Origin: DATGIQ01 sp035295665
Lineage (GTDB): Bacteria; Planctomycetota; Planctomycetia; Gemmatales; Gemmataceae
Direction of reading: 5' to 3'
DNA length: 41,866 nucleotides
Assembly (NCBI GenBank): GCA_035295665.1
Contig: DATGIQ010000171.1
Coordinates: forward strand, 1-41,866
Positions 27,482 to 35,543 of the stretch are shown here, one piece after another; positions within the stretch are counted from its first letter, which is position 1; every line of letters begins with the position of its first letter. The notes under the pieces were generated by a model, which saw only the letters and a list, made by a program, of their open reading frames with translations, did not search any database and had not been told where the DNA came from. The position numbers were made by a program, and so were the translations under genes.

Positions 27482-28144
27482 ATGGACTGGACGGCGCTGG
27501 GCGTCAGCTTGGAGTTGGCTTGCTGCACGACGCTCATCCTGTGCGTGATTGGCTTGCCGTTGGCGTATTGGCTGGCCAGCACCCGATGGCGGGGGCGGTT
27601 CCTGATCGAGGCGGTCGTGGCTCTGCCCTTGATTCTGCCGCCCACTGTCCTCGGCTTCTACATTTTGGTGGCCATTGGGCCATACAGTCCGCTCGGCCAA
27701 GGCTACGAGCGGCTCGTGGGACAGCCACTGCCCTTCTCGTTCCCGGGGCTCTTGGTCGCTTCCGTCCTGTTCAGCTTACCGTTCGCGGTTCGGCCATTCC
27801 TCGCAGGGTTTGCAGGAGTGGATCGGCGTCTGGTCGAAGCATCCTGGTGCCTGGGGGTGTCGCGCTGGATGACCTTCTTCCGCGTTATCGTGCCGCTTTC
27901 CTGGACCGCAATCGTCACCGGCGTGGTGTTGAGTTTTGCCCACACGATGGGAGAATTTGGAGTGGTCTTGATGGTAGGGGGAAATAAGCCCGGCGTGACA
28001 CGGACCATTTCCATCTCGATTTACGATGACGTCCAATCGCTGAACTACGAGGCCGCGGGGCAGACGGCGCTGCTCCTGCTGGGGTGCTCCTTCGCAGCCT
28101 TGGCCATCGTCTCCGCGCTGCAACGCCGAGTGTGGCTGCTATGA
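27482..28144 (+). CDS. modB: Molybdate ABC transporter permease
   Basis: The 220-residue membrane protein has about five transmembrane helices and the permease motif facing the ATPase, 'EASWCLGVSRWMTFFRVIVPLSWTAIVTGVVLSF', then 'HTMGEFGVVLMVGGN', characteristic of ModB. 'ALPLILPPTVLGFYIL' is also typical. GGAGGA lies just upstream of two adjacent ATGs (27479 and 27482), and either could be used. The stop codon overlaps the modC start as ATGA, showing a coupled operon. No modA binding-protein gene is present on either side, so the periplasmic component must be encoded elsewhere. Confidence 0.9.
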   Translation: MDWTALGVSLELACCTTLILCVIGLPLAYWLASTRWRGRFLIEAVVALPLILPPTVLGFYILVAIGPYSPLGQGYERLVGQPLPFSFPGLLVASVLFSLPFAVRPFLAGFAGVDRRLVEASWCLGVSRWMTFFRVIVPLSWTAIVTGVVLSFAHTMGEFGVVLMVGGNKPGVTRTISISIYDDVQSLNYEAAGQTALLLLGCSFAALAIVSALQRRVWLL

Positions 28145-29229
28145 CTGGAGAGCTGACGGCGGATCTGGACAGGCAGTGGCCCAAGGGACCGCGCATCCAG
28201 GTCCAGGTGAAAGTCCCGACCGATCGGTTTTCGATCACGGTATTGTTCGGGCCCTCCGGTTCAGGCAAGACGACGGTCCTTCGCTGCCTGGCCGGACTGG
28301 ATCGCCCCGAGCGTGGATCAATCCGCTTCGAAGACGAAATCTGGTTTGACGCCGCGCGGAACATCTGCCTTTCCCCGCAGCGGCGGAGGATCGGCTACCT
28401 CTCGCAGGATTATGCCCTGTTCCCGCATTTGACCGTGGCTCAGAACATTGCCTTCGGCCTGGGCGGCCTGGATGCGGCGCAGCGGCAACAACGAATTGAG
28501 AAAATGCTTCAGCTGTTGCATTTGGCCGGTCTGGAGCAGCGCTGGCCCCGACAGTTATCGGGCGGTGAACAACAGCGTGTGGCCCTGGCCCGGGCCGTGG
28601 CGCGGCAGCCCCGTTTGCTCCTCCTGGATGAACCACTGTCGGCACTGGATGCACCCACCCGGGAGCGTCTGCGCGGCGACCTGCGCCGGCTCCTGGCAGG
28701 GTTGGGCATCCCCGCCGTGCTGGTGACCCACGACCGCGTCGAGGCACTGGCCTTGGGAGACAGCGCTGTCCTGCTGGACCGGGGACGGGTTTGCCAGAGC
28801 GGCCCCGTTCACGAGCTGTTTGCCCATCCCGCGAACCTGGCTGCAGCCCGCATCACGGGCGTGGATACGGTCGAGCCGGCGAAGGTCCTCGCCGTGGTGG
28901 ACGGCCTGGCCACTTTGGCCGTCGGCTCAGCCCGGTTGGTTGCCCTGGCCCCGGATGCAACGGCCGGCGAAGGCTATATCAGCATCCGTGCGGAGGATGT
29001 GATCCTGGAAAAGGGACCGGGAGCTCCCAGTAGTGCACGCAACTGCGTGACCGGGCACATCCGCACATTGACACGAGAAGGACCACTGGTACGGATTGGG
29101 CTCGATTGTGGGTTCGACTTGACCGCTCTCATCACCAATCAGGCGTGTCTGGCCCTGGAGTTGCGCGAAGGTGACCAGGTGACGGCGTTGGTGAAGGCGG
29201 CGGCCATTCAGCTGATTCCGCGCGATTGA
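28141..29229 (+). CDS. modC: Molybdate ABC transporter ATP-binding protein
   Basis: The 362-residue protein carries Walker A (GPSGSGKTT, residues 37-45), a Q loop ('YLSQDYALFPHLTVAQNIAF'), the ABC signature LSGGEQQRVALARA, Walker B with the catalytic Glu (LLLLDEPLSALD) and the switch His (VTHD). The C-terminal third ('YISIRAEDVILEKG', 'VTGHIRTLTREGPLVRIGLDCG') is a TOBE/MOP-like domain that binds oxyanion in ModC. It starts at the ATG overlapping the modB stop codon. It powers import of molybdate (or tungstate) through ModB. Confidence 0.9.
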   Translation: MTGELTADLDRQWPKGPRIQVQVKVPTDRFSITVLFGPSGSGKTTVLRCLAGLDRPERGSIRFEDEIWFDAARNICLSPQRRRIGYLSQDYALFPHLTVAQNIAFGLGGLDAAQRQQRIEKMLQLLHLAGLEQRWPRQLSGGEQQRVALARAVARQPRLLLLDEPLSALDAPTRERLRGDLRRLLAGLGIPAVLVTHDRVEALALGDSAVLLDRGRVCQSGPVHELFAHPANLAAARITGVDTVEPAKVLAVVDGLATLAVGSARLVALAPDATAGEGYISIRAEDVILEKGPGAPSSARNCVTGHIRTLTREGPLVRIGLDCGFDLTALITNQACLALELREGDQVTALVKAAAIQLIPRD

Positions 29230-29311
29230 TTCGAATCATGGCACGAGCCCGCCGCGTCCGCGAACAACCAGGTGTCTGGAACTTTCATCGAATAGACAGT
29301 CTGATTCACGC

Positions 29312-29342
29312 TGTTTGTTGAGCGGCGGTTCGCAGAACCGCG
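29312..29342. repeat. Palindromic repeat, copy 3 (left half only)
   Basis: The bases from 29312 to 29342 match the left arm of the palindrome (agcggcggttcgcagaaccg at 29321-29340). The next bases include the loop sequence tgtgcccc found in copy 4, but no right arm follows. It is therefore a half copy, truncated in or just after the loop. It lies 83 bases after modC. Confidence 0.65.
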
Positions 29343-29462
29343 TGAAGATGTGCCCCACTTAGGCAGCAAGTGATCTTCTCAGAGGCTGGAACGCCGCCTA
29401 TGCTGGATGCGCCCACGCTAACCTCGTTGGCGAACGACCGGGGCCAGGCGGTCGATGCCCGG

Positions 29463-29678
29463 TCAAGCCGACAGCCGGAGCGGGAGCGCTTGCCGGGCCC
29501 GGCTACCGACTCCGGTTTCCGCTTTTCGGCTCTCTTGGGGCTCATGGCAGCAGAGCGTGTAGGCCCCGCAGCATGGGCAGGGGCACGATTCGACTGTCTG
29601 CTGTTCGTAAAGTGAAAAACTGCTTGCGACAACCCACCGTTGACCGCAACCCAGGCACGAAATCGTAAGACGGCTCAC
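29463..29678 (-). CDS. Possible small zinc-ribbon protein
   Basis: A 71-residue frame starts at a GTG (29678) with AGGTGG close upstream. It contains 'CLGCGQRW' and then 'YEQQTVESCPCPCCGAYTL', two Cys pairs spaced as in a zinc ribbon. I recall similar short proteins from planctomycetes, but the C-terminal third is low in character. It is flanked by about 230 bases without any gene on the modC side. The gene is uncertain and could also be the tail of a longer frame that starts inside the neighbouring isomerase gene on the opposite strand, which is less likely. Confidence 0.4.
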   Translation of the reverse strand: MSRLTISCLGCGQRWVVASSFSLYEQQTVESCPCPCCGAYTLCCHEPQESRKAETGVGSRARQALPLRLSA

Positions 29679-29792
29679 AAACCACCTGAGAACAATCTCA
29701 AAAGGAAGCGAATCACCACTTTCCGAGAATCTCAGATGCGACAGCACAAATGATGCATCCACTGATATCGGCAAGCCAAGGAGAAAACTTAA

Positions 29793-30827
29793 ATGGCTTC
29801 GACCCCGCGAAAGCACACTTACCGGTTCACCTTTGGACCCTGGAACATCAGTACGGGAGAAGATCCGTTCGGGCCAGCAGCACGGAAAGAGGTCGCATTG
29901 GCAGCCAAGATCCGCGAGTACAAAAAGCTCGGCTTTGACGGCGTGCAGCTGCACGATGACGATGCTGTCGAAGCGGACCTCGATCCCCAGGCCACCGAAC
30001 GCGGCGTGGCCAAAATGAAAAAGCTGCTCGACGGCGAAGGGCTGTTCTGCGAATTCGTGGCCCCGCGGCTATGGATGCACCCCAAGACGCTCGACGGCGG
30101 CTTTACCTCCAATAGCCCTGCGGACCGCCGCTATGCGTTGGAGCGTTCCAAGCGTGCCATCGATATCGCCAACGGGCTCGACTGCCATGACCTCGTCTTA
30201 TGGCTGGCCCGCGAAGGGACCTACATCCGCGAAGCCAAGGATCCGATCCTCGCTGTCGGCCGCATCCTCGACGCCGTTAATGCCCTACTGGAGTATGACC
30301 GCAATATCCGCATCCTTGGCGAGATGAAGCCCAATGAGCCGATGGACCAGGCGTACCTGCCAACACCGGGGCACTTTCTTAGCTTGGCATATCGCGCGTC
30401 GGAGCCTTCCCGGGTCGGTGTCCTCATCGAATCCGCCCATTCCATCTTAGCCGGGCTGGATCCGTCCGATGACATGGCTTTCGCCCTGTGGCACCGCAAG
30501 CTCTGGAGCGTTCACCTCAATGACCAAAACGGCTTGAAATACGACCAGGACAAGGTGTTTGGGGCCGTTGACTTGCGTCGGGCTTTCAACACAATCTGGG
30601 TACTGGAACGGGGCGGCTACGAGGGCTGCATCGGTTTAGATGTCAAACCGATGCGAACAACCCGAGCCGCCGACCAGACCAAACACCTGGCCAATAGCCG
30701 CACGATGTTCCGACACCTCCTCGACGTGGTCCGGTCCGTTGACGCCAGCAAGGTCGAAGCGTTTCGGACGGAACGGGACTACGAGGGCCTGGAGTTGTAC
30801 ATCCTGAGCAAACTCATGGGCCGGTAA
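29793..30827 (+). CDS. Xylose isomerase-like TIM-barrel sugar isomerase
   Basis: The 344-residue protein has the AP-endonuclease-2/xylose isomerase barrel. The N-terminus 'YRFTFGPWNISTGEDPFG' and later 'ILGEMKPNEPMD' (Glu177, Lys179, metal and substrate ligands), 'SVHLNDQNGLKYDQDK' and 'GCIGLDVKPMR' resemble class I xylose isomerases, which interconvert xylose/xylulose or glucose/fructose with two divalent metals. The protein is some 40 residues shorter than typical XylA, and no xylulokinase gene is adjacent. The exact sugar is therefore uncertain, and I do not give it the xylA name. AAGGAG lies 9 bases before the ATG at 29793. Confidence 0.82.
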   Translation: MASTPRKHTYRFTFGPWNISTGEDPFGPAARKEVALAAKIREYKKLGFDGVQLHDDDAVEADLDPQATERGVAKMKKLLDGEGLFCEFVAPRLWMHPKTLDGGFTSNSPADRRYALERSKRAIDIANGLDCHDLVLWLAREGTYIREAKDPILAVGRILDAVNALLEYDRNIRILGEMKPNEPMDQAYLPTPGHFLSLAYRASEPSRVGVLIESAHSILAGLDPSDDMAFALWHRKLWSVHLNDQNGLKYDQDKVFGAVDLRRAFNTIWVLERGGYEGCIGLDVKPMRTTRAADQTKHLANSRTMFRHLLDVVRSVDASKVEAFRTERDYEGLELYILSKLMGR

Positions 30828-30845
30828 CGTGGCCGACCGCCCGGC

Positions 30846-32498
30846 TCAATAGCTCGCTTGGTTTACTCCCGCGGCAACGGCATGAAACCCGCGAAATCCC
30901 CGGCAGACCGTCACCATCCACTGGGCCACCGCCTGGCTACGCTCATAATGCGTCACCACGCGCGACGGCTCAATCTGCTCGAAGGCTCTGGCTTCGAACA
31001 GCGACGCCGGCAGGTCGCCGACCAGGATGAAGGTAGCGCCCCGGAACGGTCCGTCATCGCTGCTCGGATTGGGGTGCCAAAGATCGTACTGGCTATGACG
31101 GTCCACACCCAGGATCAAGCCAAACGAATAAACGTCGGGATGGCCCTGGCAGTAGAAACCGATTTCCCCGGGCACATTCCACGAGGTCGCCGCCAGGTAG
31201 GGCTCCTCTCCCTGGGCACGTAGCGCGTCCCGGAGTTGGTCCAGCTCCGCAGCCAGCGTCCGCCAGCCGCGCAACCGGCACGTTGGGTCAAACCGCCGCA
31301 GCGGAAGGGGATGCTGTGGCGTGGCCGGTCCCGACAGGCGGAGCAAGAGGCCTTGCACCCATTCGCTGTGGTGCATGATCACGGTGACGAAGAGTCCGAG
31401 GGCACAAGCGCCCGCCAGACCGGCCAACGTTGCCTGCCGGATCGTCCGCCGAGGCGTGTGCAGCCGACGCTCCAGCCACGCCGCTGCCAACACGAGCCCG
31501 GATAGGTAAGCCGTGATCGGCCAATTCGGTTCTTCGTGAGTCTTGAGGCTGAAAAGAAAGAAAAATCCAAACATCGGTGCGGACATCCACCACAGGTAGC
31601 CGACGCCGGGATCGGTCTCGCGCCACGGCCGGTGGGCGACCATGGCCGAGACCCAGGCAATAAACCAAAAGCCCAAGAGGAGCAGAAACTGCAGCCCCAC
31701 ATACTCCGCCGGACCCAGCCATAAGATGCCTTGCCGATCTTCCAGGCCGGCCTGGCCGCTCACGTGCCGTAGGCTGACCCAATCGTAGCGGAGGTTCCAG
31801 AGCAAAATGGGGAGACACGCGGCCGCCGCCACACCCGTCATGATCCAGAAGCCGCGACTCAGCAGCAGCCGACGGTACATAGGGCTGGCGAGCAAAAATA
31901 GCCCGGCCGAAGGAATCCACAGGATCATCGTGTACTTGGCAAGAATTCCAAGGCCAATGACGCCGCCGAGAACGGGCCAGGCCCAGCGCGAACCACGCAG
32001 CATGGCCTGGTAGCCGAGCACCAAGGCCCAGCCCCAGCAACAGGTATACGGAGCATCGATGGTCATGAGACTCGATCCGGCCACGACGACGGGCAACGTC
32101 AACGCCAGGGCTACCACGGCGAAGGCCAGGCCTTCGCGGCGATAAACTTGCGCCGTCAGAATATAAAGGCTGACCAATAGCAGGCTGCCACACACCACCG
32201 CCGGCAAGCGCACGGCCACCATGTCGGTTGCGGTCATCTGCCGCGACCAGGCCCCGGCCAGCACCGACCCTGCCCGGATCAAATAGGCGACGAAGGGTCC
32301 CTTGCTGTAGTAACTCCAATCGAGGTGGCGCGACCAGTCCCAGTAGTGGGCCTCATCAGGAGCCAGATCGAGCGGGCAGTGGTAGGCCAGATATCCCAGG
32401 TGCAATCCGGCCGAAGCGAGGACCAATAGCCCCGCGCCGATCCGCCAGCCCCACTTCCCGCGGCCGAATCTGGTAGGAACCGGGTTTGTCACCATCAT
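30846..32498 (-). CDS. GT39-family (ArnT/PMT-like) membrane glycosyltransferase
   Basis: The 550-residue polytopic protein has about 9-10 hydrophobic segments. The first loop contains 'APDEAHYWDWSRHLDWSYYSKGPFVAYLIR', the acidic motif and surrounding sequence of PMT/ArnT-type enzymes that use polyprenyl-phosphate sugars. A soluble C-terminal domain follows the last helix ('GFYCQGHPDVYSFGLILGVDRHSQYDLW'). It probably transfers a sugar to lipid, protein or polysaccharide on the outer face of the inner membrane. The start is taken as the ATG at 32498 (AGGAAG 6 bases upstream); an in-frame ATG lies at 32528. It is convergent with the isomerase gene, with 18 bases between stop codons. Confidence 0.85.
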   Translation of the reverse strand: MMVTNPVPTRFGRGKWGWRIGAGLLVLASAGLHLGYLAYHCPLDLAPDEAHYWDWSRHLDWSYYSKGPFVAYLIRAGSVLAGAWSRQMTATDMVAVRLPAVVCGSLLLVSLYILTAQVYRREGLAFAVVALALTLPVVVAGSSLMTIDAPYTCCWGWALVLGYQAMLRGSRWAWPVLGGVIGLGILAKYTMILWIPSAGLFLLASPMYRRLLLSRGFWIMTGVAAAACLPILLWNLRYDWVSLRHVSGQAGLEDRQGILWLGPAEYVGLQFLLLLGFWFIAWVSAMVAHRPWRETDPGVGYLWWMSAPMFGFFFLFSLKTHEEPNWPITAYLSGLVLAAAWLERRLHTPRRTIRQATLAGLAGACALGLFVTVIMHHSEWVQGLLLRLSGPATPQHPLPLRRFDPTCRLRGWRTLAAELDQLRDALRAQGEEPYLAATSWNVPGEIGFYCQGHPDVYSFGLILGVDRHSQYDLWHPNPSSDDGPFRGATFILVGDLPASLFEARAFEQIEPSRVVTHYERSQAVAQWMVTVCRGFRGFHAVAAGVNQASY

Positions 32499-32800
32499 GC
32501 GATACTTCCTGCCGGGTCGTTCATCCATTCAGACGGTCTTGAGGACGGTCCTACCGGTCGGCGGACAATCGGTCAAGGCGATTCCCGACGCGCTGGCAGA
32601 TCCGGGCGAATGAACAGGCTGGAGAATCCTTGGCGGCATCCGGGCTGCGGAAAAACGATTTCAGTTCGCCGTCATCCTTCGCCGATACAGGAAAGAGTGC
32701 GCCGGCGCTTCCCACCCGGCGCCAATTGGCGAGGACGATGAGGACAGCGTACCGGTCGCATCCACTCATGCTCTGCGCGCAGCCGACGCAAACCTCCAAA

Positions 32801-33418
32801 ATGCGGCGTGCCCAGCTGCTGTTGGGATTGGTTCCCGCATTCCTTTTACTGGTGGTGGCGGCGCGCCCGATTCTCGGGCCATTTAGCGAGAATTTCCACG
32901 TCGTGATTCCCGGATGTGTCTATCGCAGTGGCCAATTGAGTCCGCAGTCGCTCCAAGAGCGTGCCGCCCAGGAGGGCATTCGTTCCGTCATCAACCTGCG
33001 TGGTTCCAACCCCGGGGAGTCCTGGTACGAAGGGGAATGTGCTGTGGCCCGGCAGCATGATTGGAGCTTCTATGATTTGCCGGTCGATTCGCAGTGTCCG
33101 AACGCCCATGAGTTAAGCGAGTTGCTGGATGTGCTCCAGCACTGTCCGAAGCCGGTGCTCATCCATTGCCAATCAGGGATCGACCGCAGCGGCATTGTCG
33201 CAGCCATCTGCATCTTGCTGCTGGATGATGGGGGCTCCATCGAGCAAGCACGCACTCACCTGGGATGGCGCTACGGACACATGCCGTGGCGCGGCAACAT
33301 GAGTGTCCAGGAACAATTCTTGCGGAATTACGAAGATTGGCTGATCGAGCATGGCCAAAGCCATGACCGGAGCCAATTCCGCGCTTGGCTTCACCACATC
33401 GCCGAAGACGGACATTAA
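32801..33418 (+). CDS. Membrane-anchored dual-specificity/tyrosine phosphatase
   Basis: The 205-residue protein has an N-terminal membrane segment (RRAQLLLGLVPAFLLLVVAARP). It then has a DSP-type phosphatase domain with 'VYRSGQLSPQSLQ', 'GIRSVINLRGSNP' and the active site HCQSGIDRSG, in which Cys123 is the nucleophile and the last Arg binds phosphate. Asp in 'DLPVDSQ' is a plausible general acid. The catalytic domain should face the periplasm if the segment is a signal anchor of N-in type. The start is uncertain: no good Shine-Dalgarno precedes 32801, and in-frame ATGs at 32738 and 32768 are possible. Confidence 0.82.
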   Translation: MRRAQLLLGLVPAFLLLVVAARPILGPFSENFHVVIPGCVYRSGQLSPQSLQERAAQEGIRSVINLRGSNPGESWYEGECAVARQHDWSFYDLPVDSQCPNAHELSELLDVLQHCPKPVLIHCQSGIDRSGIVAAICILLLDDGGSIEQARTHLGWRYGHMPWRGNMSVQEQFLRNYEDWLIEHGQSHDRSQFRAWLHHIAEDGH

Positions 33419-33449
33419 TCGGGTAAGAAACATGATCTGGTTGGTTATG

Positions 33450-33522
33450 TCTGTTTAGCGGCGGTTTGCAGAACCGCAGGGTTGTGTGCCCCGCGCGGTT
33501 CTGCAAACCGCCGCTAAACAGA
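33450..33522. repeat. Palindromic repeat, copy 4 (perfect 28-bp arms)
   Basis: Arms at 33450-33477 and 33495-33522 are exact reverse complements over 28 bases, with a 17-base loop. It fills the gap between the phosphatase gene (stop 33418) and the convergent operon ending at 33544. As RNA it would form a very stable hairpin in either direction and could act as a two-way terminator. It is the best-preserved member of the family. Confidence 0.9.
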
Positions 33523-33543
33523 CACCATGAACTGGACCGTGTC

Positions 33544-34023
33544 CTAGACGGTCGCCAAATCGCGAACGAATTTGGCCAAGGCTTCGTGAGTCAAAACGAA
33601 GGCGACCTGTTCCCGGCGTGCGCCGCCGGGATGGGCTCGGTAGCGGCGTGCGCTTGCGGCTTGGGTGCCTTGGAGCAAGACTTCGTAGTAAAACCGTTCG
33701 TCCCCACGCTGGGTCGGTTCCACGCTCCGCAACAAGGCTTCGCGCCGCTGGATATCGATTTCCAGAACGTGGAGTGTTTCCAGAAGCCCGGTCACCCGCT
33801 CCGCTACGCCCTTGGCCCAGCCTTCCAACGTCACAGCGGCCGGCGCGGCCGCGGTGCGCTGCAGATGAACTTCCCAGAGAGCCGAGCTGAGCTCGTCGTT
33901 GCGATCGGCGGTGAGAGTGACGGCCCAGCCGGAGCCTTCGTCAGGCACGACCAGGGTTTGACGGCTGCCGCGGGGCGGCTGCCATTCAGCGACCTTTCGA
34001 AGAACCGTTTCGTCGAGGATCAT
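33544..34023 (-). CDS. Unrecognised 159-residue protein, last gene of the PrkA-YeaH-SpoVR operon
   Basis: The product begins MILDETVLRKVAEWQPPRG after GGGAGAAG. It is alpha/beta in appearance with 'WAVTLTADRNDELSSALWEVHLQR' and a helical stretch 'GVAERVTGLLETLHVLEID'. It ends with 'VAFVLTHEALAKFVRDLATV'. No domain, signal peptide or membrane segment is recognised. Its first 38 bases overlap the end of spoVR in another frame, so it is almost certainly co-transcribed and perhaps translationally coupled. The location suggests it works with the kinase/vWA/SpoVR set. Confidence 0.75.
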   Translation of the reverse strand: MILDETVLRKVAEWQPPRGSRQTLVVPDEGSGWAVTLTADRNDELSSALWEVHLQRTAAAPAAVTLEGWAKGVAERVTGLLETLHVLEIDIQRREALLRSVEPTQRGDERFYYEVLLQGTQAASARRYRAHPGGARREQVAFVLTHEALAKFVRDLATV

Positions 34024-35542
34024 CAGCTTCTCCCAAGGTTCGAGTCGAGTGCTCAGAGCCGTCGAAGGACAGCAAGGTCGGCTTGCCATCGACGACCGTT
34101 TGTAGGTGGACCGGCCGGCTCCAGATAAATTGAATGTTGGCCAGGGTATCGGCGGCCTGGTCCAAACGCAAATCCACGCCGGAAAACTCGTGGCGGAGCA
34201 ACAGCTCCCCACGATTATGGTAATTGCCGTCTACTACACAAATCCACGGCTTTCCGAAATTTGTCAAACTAAAAAGGAGCCGCTGTTTGATTTTTTCGAA
34301 ATCGCGCGATTCGATCACGTACTGTCCCATTTGCTCCTGAAAGGCGTAGGAAAACATGCGGTGCTGCACGCAAAATTCTGGGGTCAGAAACGTGTCAATG
34401 AAGGTAATGTCGTTGTGAATGCGGCGGACCTCGAAGATTTTTTGCCGGCCCAGCCCTAACTGCTTGTCCCACTTCCGCCGCTTCTCCAGATCATCGCACT
34501 GATCGTATTCTTTGCCGAACTTCCCTGTGTTCCAACGATGCTCGATGTCACGCAACAGTTCGATGCCCAGCTTGTACGGATTGATCCGGGCGCTGTGCGT
34601 GGCCATGGTGCCGGAATGGTGGTCGGCGTAATCGATGACCTCCGATGGATGAAGGCCCTTTTGGGTCATGATCGTTGAATGCCAGTAGGAGGCCCAGCCC
34701 TCGTTCATGATCTTGGTCTGTGCCTGCGGTGCGAAGTAATACGCTTCATCACGGATAATCCCCAGGACGTCGCGCTGCCAGGGTTTCAGAGGCGCATGCT
34801 CAATCAGGAACAGCAGAATGTCTTTCTCCGGGAATTCGGGGAAGCTCCTTGCCGTCTGCTCCTTGAGCTTCTTCCGCTCCTCTTCTTCTTCCTTCAGCAC
34901 CTGGCGCGGGTTGATGTAGTCATCCATGTAGTCCTTGCTCTTGAACCGCGTCGGTTTCAGCGTTTCGTCTTCTTCCTGCTCGGGATTGAAATCGTACCGG
35001 GATACGCCGTCGCGGCGGCGGATGGCGGCCGAATGAACGTCGATCAGGTCGTCGATGGACATGCAGCGATCGATGAACGCTTCCACTTCGTCTTCGCCGT
35101 ATTTCTCGCAGTAGCGGCGAAGGCGGGAGCCGTGGTTGGCCATGTCGTCCATCATCTTTCGGCTCGTGTGCGCGAAATAGGCGTTGTTCTTGAAGAAATC
35201 GCAGTGGCCATAAACGTGCGCCATCACGAGCTTCTGGTCCACCGTATGGTTGCAACGCATCAGGTAGGCATAGCACGGATCGTTGTTGATCACCATCTCG
35301 TAGATCTTGGAAAGGCCGTAGTCATAGCCTTTCTTGAGCTGCTCAAATGCCATGCCGAACGACCAGTGCGGGTACCGCGTCGGAAAGCCGCCGTACGCAG
35401 CCACTTCGTTCAGATCCTCGGCGTCGAGCACCTCGAAAATGGTTTCGTAAAAATCCAATCCGTAGCCGCGCGCGTAGCCTTCGATTTCCTCCTGGAGGGC
35501 TCGCAAATCGGGAGGCAGGTTCGTGTTGTAGGGAGTGCCCAT
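33986..35542 (-). CDS. SpoVR family protein (YcgB-like)
   Basis: The 518-residue protein matches the SpoVR family throughout: 'GLDFYETIFEVLDAEDLNEVAAYGGFPTRYPHW', 'YGLSKIYEMVINNDPCYAYL', 'MAHVYGHCDFFKNNAYF', 'YFAPQAQTKIMNEGWASYWHS' and 'YADHHSGTM'. The last two carry conserved His/Glu residues. SpoVR is needed for spore cortex formation in Bacillus but is widespread in non-sporulating bacteria, where it is encoded with PrkA and YeaH. Its activity is unproven. It starts one base after the yeaH-like stop codon (TGACATG on the minus strand) and overlaps the next gene by 38 bases. Confidence 0.93.
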   Translation of the reverse strand: MGTPYNTNLPPDLRALQEEIEGYARGYGLDFYETIFEVLDAEDLNEVAAYGGFPTRYPHWSFGMAFEQLKKGYDYGLSKIYEMVINNDPCYAYLMRCNHTVDQKLVMAHVYGHCDFFKNNAYFAHTSRKMMDDMANHGSRLRRYCEKYGEDEVEAFIDRCMSIDDLIDVHSAAIRRRDGVSRYDFNPEQEEDETLKPTRFKSKDYMDDYINPRQVLKEEEEERKKLKEQTARSFPEFPEKDILLFLIEHAPLKPWQRDVLGIIRDEAYYFAPQAQTKIMNEGWASYWHSTIMTQKGLHPSEVIDYADHHSGTMATHSARINPYKLGIELLRDIEHRWNTGKFGKEYDQCDDLEKRRKWDKQLGLGRQKIFEVRRIHNDITFIDTFLTPEFCVQHRMFSYAFQEQMGQYVIESRDFEKIKQRLLFSLTNFGKPWICVVDGNYHNRGELLLRHEFSGVDLRLDQAADTLANIQFIWSRPVHLQTVVDGKPTLLSFDGSEHSTRTLGEADDPRRNGSSKGR

Positions 35543-35543
35543 G

